NCBI GenBank assembly: GCA_026898455.1
Contig: JAPKLW010000119.1
Span: 864,129-928,128 of the forward strand
DNA length: 64,000 bases
From: Plectranthus barbatus
Lineage: Eukaryota > Streptophyta > Magnoliopsida > Lamiales > Lamiaceae
Direction: 5' to 3'
Below, piece after piece: positions 22,958 through 33,058 of this stretch. Under the pieces are notes generated by a model, which ran no database searches, was not told the origin of the DNA, and saw nothing but the letters and a program-made list of their open reading frames with translations. The translations under genes and the position numbers were made by a program. How positions within the stretch are numbered: the stretch's first letter is position 1; each line of letters opens with the position of its first letter.

Positions 22958-24210
22958 TAACGTGATAAATATATTTAAATTTTTTTTTAATTTTCTTACG
23001 ATGACTTTTCCTTACCATAATCACTCCATATTTATATATATATATAGTTAGATGTATATTATTCAAAATAATTAGATATAACTCTACTTATGTAATATTT
23101 TTACATCATTTAAAAAATGAACTATATTTCAATACTAAAAATAATAAATCACATGCTCGATTTATAACACGGAAGTGAAAAACTAGTTGGAATAGAATAT
23201 GGAAGTAGGGCAGCAAATTGTGAAATGAAAAAAAGTAGGGTGGATGAAATGGCACCTCGTTGGCACACTCTCGAAGCCACATTTTGTATGGCTGAAGGAG
23301 TGCACCACCGAAATTAATACTTATAAAGACATATGCAATGCAATATTTGTTTTCATTACTTTAAAAGAAAATGATTCCTGATTTGATTTTGGGAGGATTA
23401 ATAAATTTATCTAAAAGTTTTCATTTCATTAGTAAATCGTATGCTCAAATTGATAGAACTAATTTTTAGCCAAGTCACATGTTTTTCTATGTGAACCCTG
23501 ATACAACGTTCATGTAAAATTACAATCATTTTTAATAGAGAGTATATAAAAAAACTCAGTTGGGATAAGATTTCTTCATAAATAACAACGCGAACTAAAA
23601 AATCCTAATAAAATACTTGAAATAAATTCTTTAACGAAATAAAACTATAGAATAAGATACTCATTTCAAAGAATCTTGGATAAAATTCACCAGAATAAAA
23701 GTTTTCGACGTAAAGTTATAATTTTCTTTTTAATTTTCTCTGACAATATCAATTAATGAGCGTAGTACCCGGGGAGTAGGAAGATCTTTGAAATATCTTT
23801 CGTCCATTTATTATGGAAATAAATACAGCTATTGCATTTCTTAGCTACTCAAAATAAAAATAATTTGAGTGTGTATAGGTTTATAATTGAACTGGGTTCA
23901 ACGTTTAGCTTATTTTTAATTGAGTCTAACTTTTATATTTTTTTATCAAATATTTTAAAGTTTACAAACTTCATCGAGTCTTATTCAAACCTAGCAAACT
24001 TTCTAATTTTTAAATATGTTTAAAATTTAATTATTTATTGAAAAATATTATCACGAAAATAATCATATTTAATATTCATACTCAAATATAATATTTTCAT
24101 ACAATTATAAAGATTCATCATACTTGTTACTCTTATATCATGAAAATTTTAAAATTTTAAGTTAATAATTTGTTTTATACTAGTTTTTAGTAACAAACTT
24201 GTTTAAAAGT
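22958..24210. other. AT-rich intergenic DNA, no feature seen
   Basis: Strongly AT-rich, no ORF above about 60 codons that resembles a protein, a short (TA)n run near 23030-23045. No repeat boundary recognised. Confidence 0.6.
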
Positions 24211-24212
24211 TA

Positions 24213-24403
24213 CTCCCTCCGTCCCAGATTAATAGTCAGGTTTACTTTTGACACAATAATCAAGGTATGTGAGTGTAGAATGAGTTGAGTGGAATTAATA
24301 TTTTATTGTTGAGTGTGAAAAAGTTGAATTTTTTAAAAGCAGGACTATTAAAGTGAGACGGACGAAAATTGGAAACAAGACTATTAAAATGGGATGGAGG
24401 GAG
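24213..24403. mobile_element. Stowaway-type MITE
   Basis: Terminal inverted repeats CTCCCTCCGTCCC (24213-24225) and GGGATGGAGGGAG (24391-24403, one mismatch), flanked by TA on both sides. 191 bp, AT-rich inside, non-coding. This is the standard Stowaway (Tc1/mariner-derived) end sequence and target. Confidence 0.92.
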
Positions 24404-24498
24404 TATTATACACTCAAAATTAAATTGTTAAATATATAAATTTTTATTAAGTTGAAATTGGAGCTGAGAAAGGATTAATCTTTTTTAGATCCTTAAGC

Positions 24499-25043
24499 AA
24501 AGGTGTGACAATTTTGTATACGATCCGATAATCCGACACGAATCTGTACGATAATACTGGATATGGATTGATCCAATAAAAACTCGGATCCTTATTGTAT
24601 CGATACGATAAAAACACGAAAAATTCGAATCGGATATGGACCGGACACAGATCGGACCGAATAATCCGTAAATCGGATCGAATTAGGATCAGATTCGGAT
24701 AATCCATTAAAAATTTAATAAAAAAATATTATTATTTATTTATTAAAATTTAATAATTAATATATCAATTATTATATTTTTTTTACTAGGTATTAGATAA
24801 TGTTTTGATTTATCGATTTGTAATCGTATTGGATATTTATCAGTTTCTTATCGGATCAGATCGGACAGAACCGGATCAGATCGGATAACGAATCGGATCG
24901 AATTAGGATTTGAACCTAATGGATTGGATTCAGATAAGAATTTAAAATTTTTTTATCGAATCGGATACGAATTCGGTCTTAACGAATCGATAATTAACGG
25001 ATCGATACAATAAAGATCCGATCCGAACGATTTTTTACCCCTA
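24499..25043. mobile_element. hAT-like non-autonomous element with CGGAT repeats
   Basis: 545 bp between two copies of CTTAAGC (24492-24498, 25044-25050; an 8-bp hAT duplication with one mismatch would be CCTTAAGC/ACTTAAGC). Ends are weak inverted repeats, AAAGGTGTGACAATTTTG against TAGGGGTAAAAAATCG read inward, like degenerate hAT termini. Inside, CGGAT/ATCCG words recur many times in both orientations around an AT-rich centre (24715-24800), so the whole can fold back. No transposase. Confidence 0.65.
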
Positions 25044-25050
25044 CTTAAGC

Positions 25051-25530
25051 GTGTTTATTGATTGCTCATAAAAATGAACTTGATTTAACACACGTCCCTA
25101 TGACTCTAAATTGAATTTATATTTTGATGAATTTCGTTACACATGGAGCACATTTAGGCACGTTTAGATTAAGCACCTGCATGTGATACTAATTAATGTG
25201 AAAAAAAGAGCCGTGGATCAATATATTATTAAATAGGGGCGAATGTGCATTATGGTTGTTAGGGTGTGTATGATTTGGGTGTAGTTGATTAAATTGATCA
25301 AATTAAATTAGTTTAGTTGATTTAACTAATTTGAGAGAAGTGATTTAATTGACCAATTTGAAAAATTTTAGATTAGATAATTTGATTTCTTCGATAAATT
25401 GAAATGTGAAACAGATTATGAAATATAAAATTGATCATTTCAGAGAATCGATCATATTTTATAAAATTGTTATAAATATTATAATATTAATGAAATTCTA
25501 TTGGATAGAAAGTTAATATATATATATATA
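25051..25530. other. AT-rich intergenic DNA
   Basis: No gene. A stretch of repeated TTGATTAAATTGATCAAATTAAATTAG-like words at 25285-25400 is locally self-complementary. Ends in a (TA)n run at 25515-25533. Confidence 0.55.
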
Positions 25531-25785
25531 TATAGGGATTGGATCAGGTGATAAAAATTCGCCCGTGATAAAATGATTAAGCCGTTTGATTACGTTTACA
25601 ATGTTGTTTGATTGAGTTTTAGTTATTGTTTGAGTAAAATGTTGCTTGATTGTATTTCAGTTGTTGCTTGATTGCATTTTAATTGTTACTTGATTAGATA
25701 TCAGTCATTGATTTAATTAGATCTAATGGTTGAGATTCATTCTTATTTTTAATATACTTATTTATTATCACATGATCTCATATAT
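25531..25785. mobile_element. Small inverted-repeat element in a (TA)n run
   Basis: About 255 bp. The left end TATAGGGATTGGATCAGGTG and the right end read inward (TATATGAGATCATGTGATAA) are imperfect inverted repeats, and both sides are (TA)n. Inside, the phrase TGTTGCTTGATTG recurs in variants (25600-25690). Non-coding; behaves as a MITE targeting TA microsatellites. Confidence 0.6.
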
Positions 25786-25798
25786 ATCAATATATATA

Positions 25799-27010
25799 TA
25801 TAGAGGTTAGTTCATCTGAGAATAGATGTTAACGTAAGAAATGAGAATAAATCTCAGCCTTTGATTTCACAAGATCTGCGGTTATGCTTTAATAATTTCC
25901 GTCTTCATTTTATCCTCCGCGAACTTCATTATTACATATTTAAGGGTATCATTATCATTTAGCCTGATGGTATCTCCCTCAAATAATTTTCATTTTCATT
26001 TTATCCTCCGCGAACTTTATTATTACATATTTGGATCTGTAATTCCTTTTCTTTTCGATTTTTCATAAGATTTCGATTGCCTTGTTGAGTCATCCAATAC
26101 TCTAAAATTAAATTAAATCTTATTATTATTTAATTGAATTTTCTAATTTAATGAAGTTTTAAATAGATAAAATGAATTTAACATATTCTTCTGAAAAATT
26201 GATTTTATTTTTATTTAATTTAACTTTTCCCATTTAATGAAGTATAGAGGAGATAAAATGAAGAGAACTATTTCTAAAAATTTGATTTTTTTCTTTTAAT
26301 GATGTATATAGGAGATAAAATGAAGAGAACTGAAATACTTTTTCCGAAAAATTGATTTTAGTTTTATTTAATTTAATCTTTTCCATTTAATGAAGTATAG
26401 AGGAGAAAAAATGAAGAGAACAGTTTCTAAAATTTTGATTTTTTTCATTTAATGATGTATATAGGAGATAAAATGAAGAGAATTGAGATCATTTTTTCCG
26501 AAAAATTGATTTTATTTTTATTTAATTTATTTTATAATGAACAATAATTGAGATAAAATGAAGAATAACTAAGATATAATGAAGAACTGCTAAGATAAAA
26601 TGCATGTCATGTGTAACATCAAAATTCACATCGAATTTATTTTATAATGAATCACAATTGAGATAAAATGAAGAATAACTAAGATATAATGAAAAACTAC
26701 TAAGATAAAATGTATGTCACGTGTAACATCAAAATTCGAATCGAATTTATTTTATAATGATTCGCAATTGAGATAAAATGAAGTATAACTAAGATAAAAT
26801 AAAGTATATAATACATAAAATGAACAAAACAAAACTTTTGCGCCCTGTACGTTCGTAATGACTATGTTGACCTTTAATGAAGTAAAATGAGGATAAAATG
26901 CCGCGTTTTTTGTTAAAGCTCTTATGTAATCTGGATCATTAATGTTGTCAAATCTATGGACGAGATTTATTCTCATTTCTAATGATAAGGGCTATTCTCA
27001 CCAGATCAGC

Positions 27011-27018
<8 letters not shown>
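25799..27018. mobile_element. 1.2-kb inverted-repeat element in a (TA)n run
   Basis: The first and last 60 bp are imperfect inverted repeats: ATATAGAGGTTAGTTCATCT at the left, ATATAGGGGCTGATCTGGTG read inward at the right, then on both sides GAGAATAG and GAAATGAGAATAAATCTC. Flanks are (TA)n. No ORF over 80 codons. The ends recall the neighbour at 25531, so both may belong to one superfamily. The middle is filled with tandem repeats (26150-26790). Confidence 0.65.
26150..26790. repeat. Two tandem repeat families rich in GATAAAATGAAGA
   Basis: About 180-bp units (26165-26525, two copies) are built from two half units each containing GGAGATAAAATGAAGAGAA. They are followed by about 112-bp units (26525-26790, two and a half copies) with AATTGAGATAAAATGAAGAA and GTGTAACATCAAAATTC. 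The shared GATAAAATGAAG core suggests one family grew from the other. Confidence 0.75.

Positions 27019-27046
<28 letters not shown>
27014..27046. repeat. (TA)n microsatellite
   Basis: Simple repeat separating the inverted-repeat element (25799-27018) from the LTR of element B. Confidence 0.9.
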
Positions 27047-27049
<3 letters not shown>

Positions 27050-27051
27050 GG

Positions 27052-28596
27052 TGTTGGTCCTGAAATCAGAGTGCAATATGTGCAACGGAAGGTTTTGTGT
27101 ATGCAGCGGAAGTCAATGTAAGCAAAAGCACTGGTTCGTTTAAATAGGGCAGAGTTAGTTTTGTGTGCAGTCAGTTTAGGCTTAAGTATCTGCTCCGTCT
27201 TAAGTCAGTTTCACAATATATATTCTTCAATACTTGGACAAATATTGAAGGCTCAAATAGTCAGTTTGTGAAACAGAAAAAATAGAGCAAGTATATGGAA
27301 AGCAGTAAAGTAGCACACAGAGATTTTATAGTGGTTCGGATTTCAATATCCTACATCCACTCTTCAGACCCAAGGTCTGGATAATTTACTAAGTGAATAC
27401 AAGCCTCATTACGATCTATACACAGTCCGTGGCACCTCCGTCCTCCAGTCAGCTGTGGCACTCACCTAGGAACTCCTTGTAGACTCAGTCTTCAGGTTGA
27501 AGTGGGGACGCATCCCGCAGCCTCCTTCCTTGTGGGTGGATGTTTACTTATTCTTCCCAGAATGGTTGGATGTTTAAAGGTTCTTCCCAGAACACATGTG
27601 GCTGCCATACGCCCGTGAGAATCAGAGTCCCAGGCTAGGAATTTGACTGATGTGAAGATATCTCAGAAAGATATAGTCACCAAGAAGAGCCTCAGCTTAA
27701 AGCTTCAGCCTCGTGCTAGGAGAAGATAGCACAGTGGGTAACTTGAGTCAGAGACTCAAGTCTCGTGTTTACAACACGGAATAACTCCGAGAGAGTTTTG
27801 TGAGAGAGATGACTTGAATATGCCATTTATCTCTTTAGACTAGTTGATTTTTAATTTCAATTCAGGTAACATGTTAAGGTAGAGAGGGAAAGTCTTTATA
27901 TAGAAAGGAGAGTCGAAGGCAATTTGAATTTCTATCCGTTAGACACATAAATCCAGACGTTAGAATGATGGATTATATTGGCCAATCATAGCCCATGCCT
28001 TAGGTCTCCTTTATTTTCTGCCCATTGGCAGTGTACAATACATTAACTTTTCATCAGACTCCTTTATAGCCCAAGGAACCCAATTTTGGATAACCTCATA
28101 CTGACTTAGGCTTTTTGCAAATGCCTGAGTCTGACTAAGTCTTCTTATACTGATTTCTAAGAGTCAACACAGTTTAGCCCTCATACTGACTTCCCACGGT
28201 CAGTATGGCAAATCTTCATACTGACTTTCCATAGTCAGTATTGGAAACGCCCTCATACTGATTTCCCCGGATTAGTATGGTAATCCCTTAAACGAACTTT
28301 GCCTTAGTCAGTTCGGGAAGGCCCTCATACTGACTTCTCCTTGTCAGTATGGTTAGACCTTAAACTGAGTGCTCCAACTTAGTATTCGATTAATGTCAGG
28401 CGTGATGATAGGCAGTTCTCGAGCATTCTCCAATTCTCAATCTTCAGTCTAAGTTCTATTACAACCCGATTGATCTTATACAAGTATTACAGTTTAGAAC
28501 TCTAGAAACTGGAAAAACTGACTAAGATGGCTTATATTCTTTGACCCACCAAAACATTAAAAGTAAGTGAGGATTTCTCTAACACGAATCCTAACA
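27052..28596 (-). repeat. Element B 3' LTR, complete
   Basis: 1545 bp; minus strand TGTTAGGATTCGTG... to ...GACCAACA. TATA box CTATATAAA at 27895-27903. The first part in sense (28182-28351) holds a regular hairpin array. Its left half aligns with the truncated 5' LTR at 35463-36002. Confidence 0.87.
28182..28351 (-). repeat. Hairpin array, class II, LTR of element B
   Basis: Units at 28182-28207, 28217-28242, 28254-28279, 28293-28315 (shortened) and 28326-28351, thus every 33-39 bp. Stems are CATACTGAC/GTCAGTATG, perfect in the first and last, one mismatch in the third; the fourth has CGAACT/AGTTCG. Loops are 8 nt and pyrimidine-rich on the plus strand (TTCTCCTT; sense AAGGAGAA). Located near the start of the LTR, upstream of its TATA box, as expected for a U3 regulatory array. 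Confidence 0.88.
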
Positions 28597-28612
28597 ATTT
28601 CCCCCTTTTTGG
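28597..28612 (-). other. Polypurine tract, element B
   Basis: Minus strand CCAAAAAGGGGGAAAT directly before the LTR start TGTTAGG: the plus-strand primer site. Confidence 0.88.
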
Positions 28613-30177
28613 TGTGGTCAAAGCTATCTGGAACCTAACCTGGTGAGGTGTGGATAACTTTAGAGTTTTTACAATTTTGACAATTTGTCGCATAAACTCA
28701 TAAAAATTCCCCCTCAATGACAGCCTTTTACTTAAGATTTGCTCGAATGATTTTTTTCAAGTCAGTTTAGAGCAACTAAATCTTAAGAAGGGAAATTAGA
28801 AGCCTGCTGATTACACAGGATTGTGTAAGTTCAGCGTTTGAAGAACGAAGACAATTGTTGGAACAAAAGAGATTGTCATCAACAAGTCAGTTTACCCTTT
28901 AATAATTTTCATTACAAGTACATGGATAAACTAACAAAAAAAGCCTATTACAAAACTATTTTTCAAGTCTATACTAGGCTGCTTCCGGTCTTCAAGATTT
29001 ATTCAAACTGGTTGCTGCTGTAGCGTAGCCTAGGCAATGAGGGAAGCTGACTCAATTCGAAGGTCATCTTTCCAAGTATTCCCTCATGCCGACTTTCAGC
29101 AGTTGGTGAGGAGGTAGTGTTGCTTAGAACATTCTGGGAAGGAAAGATCAAAGATTCCTCTTCCCACCTCTGGGCTCCTTCTTCATTTGCTAGTTTCTTC
29201 TTAACCCCGTTGCTGGCATGCCACTAAGTAACAGTCGTGAGATGTGCGTCTTGTACAAGGAGATGACCATGGTAGAAGAGATCTTCTTATTTCTTCTGCT
29301 CCTTCTTCATCCTTTTAGGCTCACTCACGCTGCATTTTCTGATGTCTTCTGCACCTTCCATACTTCTTTTCCCCCTCTTTGACTGCACCCAAAAAGGGTG
29401 GTGAGTTTATGTTTGGAGGTTTGGGTTCTAATACCACTTTCTCGAAAGTGAGGAAAGTTTTGGTGAAGAAGAAGTAAAAAGTTGGAAGGAAGGGTTCGAC
29501 AATGGAGATTTTGGACAAAAGCTTTTGTTTCTTGTGGTTTCTTTTCGGAAGATTTTTCACACATAAGAAAAACAAAAAGAATGAACCCTATTTATAGAAG
29601 AGAGAAAGGTCATTTAATTTGGGTAGGTGTACCTTATGAAGTTTCAATTTCTGGACCTTCGGCGACGATTGTGATTCGTGGCCTCACGATGCGTGATCCA
29701 GATTTGATTGGAGCGATGTGGTAAGGAGTGTTTTCCACGTGTCTAAATCTGATTCATCAATGCAACATACGCATTAATTGCAATGTAACCGAAGCGATCG
29801 CCTTTGGAATTCAAAATCTCACCTTTTGAAATTCCGGGAACGAACTTGAGAGTCAGTTTCTAAACTGAGAGTTGGTACTCACTTTAATTCCGCATCCATA
29901 TTTTGAGATCTTCTAAGTATGAACCAGAAATTGAGTGCATCTTCATTAGTCAGTTTGACTGAAGGTGAGTTTCTGCTCTTCGGATACTGTGATGAGTCCC
30001 CTTAGCATACTGAGTTGAGCATCGAGTTTGAAAACTGAGAACTTGGAGTTAGTTTTACCACTACTCTTCTCCAATAAGGACTTCATCAACTTCCAGTAGA
30101 CCCAGTTTTAAGCAAAGCTCCTTGAATCTGGTCTCTGGGAGGGGTTTGGTGAAGATGTCAGCTAGTTGATTGTCAGT
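28613..30177 (-). other. Element B 3' non-coding tail with TATA box and short ORF
   Basis: Homologous in part to the tail of element A. A canonical CTATAAATAG (29588-29597, minus) is followed within 30 bp by short frames: 29564-29325 (79 codons) and 29575-29321 (84 codons, other frame). Neither resembles the aORF of A or E; they may be the remains of a deleted downstream gene or chance. Class I hairpins with loops AGTTGGTA (29866-29881) and AACTTGGA (30031-30056, stem AAAACT/AGTTTT) lie close to pol. Confidence 0.55.
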
Positions 30178-31634
30178 TCAGATATACTCTACTGAAACAT
30201 ATTTCTTTTCGATATGATCTGTGATGAAGTGGTGCCTCATGTCGATGTACTTTGTGCGGAAGTGATGAACTGGGTTCTTTGTGATACACATGGCACTGCT
30301 GTTATCACAATAGATTGGCACACACCTAGTTTCTACATCATAGTCAAGCAATTGTTGCTTGATCCAAAGCACTTGAGCACAACAGCTTGCAGCAGCAACA
30401 TACTCAGCTTCAGTTGTAGATGTGGCAACTGAGTGTTGTTTCTTGCTGAACCAACACACAAGCTTATGACCCAGGAACAAACATGTTCCACTTGTGTTCT
30501 TCCTGTCGATTCTGCATCCTCCAAAATTTGAATCTGAATAAGCATTGAGAGTCAGTTCATCAGATTTTGGGTACCAAATACCTAAGGACTCAGTTCCATT
30601 CACGTATTTGACTATTCTTCTAGCAGCTTCCATGTGCGACTTCTTTGGATTGGCTTGAAACCTCGCACAAACCCCAACCGAGTAGGAGATATCTGGTCTG
30701 CTGGAAGTTAGGTATAAGAGTGACCCAATAATTTCTCTATCTTCTTCATCAAAATTGATCTGAGCACTTGAGCTCATTGGAATCCTCAAGGGTTTGGTCT
30801 TTTCAAGACAAAACTTGCTGATAAAGTCCTTTGTATATTTCTTCTGATTGATGAAGATTCCTCCTTCGGACTGAATAACTTGGAGGCCCAAGAAGTAGGT
30901 CAGTTTGCCCATCATGCTCATCTAAAAATTGCTCTGCATCAGTTTGGCAAACTTCTCGCACATATCCAAGTTTCTGCATCCGAACATGATATCTTCGACA
31001 TATATCTGTACTAGAATGATGTCTCCTCGATCCTTGATTCTGAAAAGTGTTGTGTCGATTTTGACTTTTTGGAAACCATTCTTAAGGAGAAACTGAGACA
31101 GAGTCTCATACCAGGCTCTGGGTGCTTGCTTCAACCCATAAAGAGCCTTCCTCAGTTTGTAAACTTTGTTTCCTTCTTCAAAACCATGGGGCTGCTCGAC
31201 ATAGACCTCTTCTTTTAGCTACCCATTCAGAAATGCACTCTTCACATCCATCTGAAAGACTGGGAAGTTATTGTATGCAACATAAGCAAGGAATAAGCGG
31301 ATTGCTTCAAGTCTGGCCACTGGAGCAAAAGTTTCATCGAAGTCAATTCCTTCACATTGAGCATATCTTTTTGCTACCAGTCTTGCTTTATTCCTCACTA
31401 TGTTCCCAAATTTGTCTCTCTTATTCTTGAAGACTCATTTTGTGCCGATAACTGACTAATGAGTAAGTCTGTCTACTAAGTTCCAGACCTCATTTCTCTT
31501 GAATTCAACAAGCTCTTCTTGCATTGCATTAGACAAAAGGTACCAGTGTTTCGGCGGGTCCTACAGGGTTAGTGTTATGGAATTATTCTTTAGGAATCCA
31601 TACTTGCTTCACCTTATATCTAGGTGTTGCACAT
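30178..31634 (-). pseudogene. Element B RT and RNase H
   Basis: RT fragment at 31530-30922: the catalytic box reads YVED instead of YVDD, so polymerase activity should be lost. The following open frame of 247 codons (30921-30178) holds the end of RT and a complete RNase H with its acidic motifs AYSDSNFGG, TTEAEYVAA and IYCDNSSA and the HHFITDH end. Upstream the RT N-terminus runs up to NAMQ (about 31530) and is then cut: at about 31540 the text jumps to sequence that belongs before protease (GGTACC...GGGTCCTACAGG). Confidence 0.82.
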
Positions 31635-33053
31635 GTTGGGATTATATACTGAAAGCATATATGATTAAGTGTTTTGTACACTGGTCTTCATATATGTTGC
31701 TGCAACAATGCTCGCTGTCTGATATAACAAACATACAACGAACAATAATATCCTATTATCTCGCCTATAGGGATGACCATATGGTGTGTAGGAGATCACA
31801 GAGGATCATATGAGTCGTTTGACCTAGCGAGATATAAACAGTATCACAGCTGAGACGGTCCCTGGATAGGCTATCGGTCTAAGCTGCGGCACATCGGTTC
31901 ATAAGTGGGCTTATCCTAGCTACTTGATGTGTCGGTACATGGTTATGTATTGATGGGATCAACAGTGGGATGTGCCATTCTCATTGACATATGAATGAGC
32001 CAGATCCCTAACATACTTCCTATGATCTTAAACCTAACTGAAGGATAAGGGGCACACACAGATTGACCGCACTTTGATTTACCATGGTGGCGAGTCTTAC
32101 ATGTACTCTTATACCCGTATTTTGGGTGTTGGCAATTTGTGTGTGGCCTGCTTAGTCTGGACGTTTAGGTACGCATATCCGTTTCAGGATGGTGACATTC
32201 CCTGAGGAGCTCACAAGGTTCATTATGCTAAACCCTGCAGGTTGAATTATTTAATTCAGGCATAAGTGAAAAGGAGTGAGTGGTATTACTTAGGAAATAA
32301 GAGATTAATTAATTGTGGCTAATTGTCATAAGCCAAATTAATTAATGAATGTCTAAAACCTTAAATATGTGGATCATGTTAGTGTGGTGCAACCCGTTCC
32401 TAATAACGTGGTAATAAAGGGGCAAGTCAGCATTGTTACCGTGGTGAAGGTTAAAACAATATTTTATTAATTAATTATGTTCTGGGTTGAACAAGGAAGG
32501 ATTAATTAATAAAGAGGGCCCACTTTATTATTTGCATATGGTCCCTGGTCTGGCCCATAAACTGCTCACAGCCCATTAGGGTTAGGGTTTCTCAAAACCC
32601 TAACACTATATATAGGCCTTCTCTCCATCAGATCAAGTTGGACTTTTCAATATAATCAGTAAAATGGGAGAGAACGGCGGCGGCTATCCAGAGGGAGAAA
32701 CTGATCGATTTCTCCAGATCTCGAATTCAACTTGGTAGATAATCCTCACCAGATTTCCAAGGAGCAAGGGAACAGATCAGAAGATCAGATCTGTAGGAAC
32801 AACTGTTCATCACCGGTGTTCAGATTCATATCCAAATCTATTTCATCATTATTAGCTCCGATCTAGATCAGTAGATCAAACGGTGAAATCAGGTATTCTC
32901 TAAATCCATCCTCTGCAATTAATATTGTAGGAGCATGCATAGGATCGCATGGTTTATTTAATTGAAATTTGTTCCTGGTATCCTAAGAACGATCCTTGGC
33001 AAGAATTTAATTAATGGCAACTCGTGTTGTCCATCGTAGAATCAAACCCTACA
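31634..33053 (+). mobile_element. Solo LTR of the C-type copia family
   Basis: 1420 bp, TGTTGGGATTATATACTGAA to AACCCTACA, flanked by a perfect 5-bp duplication GCACA (31629-31633, 33054-33058). TATA box ACTATATATAGG near 32605-32616. The same family as the LTR at 49288-50740, which starts TGTTGGGTTCTGTATACTGA in its own sense. Its orientation is opposite to element B. Confidence 0.92.
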
Positions 33054-33058
33054 GCACA

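Noticed and set aside
29321..29575. Short frames after the TATA box in element B as an intact aORF
   Set aside because: No similarity to the aORFs of A or E; two frames overlap and neither is clearly protein-like.
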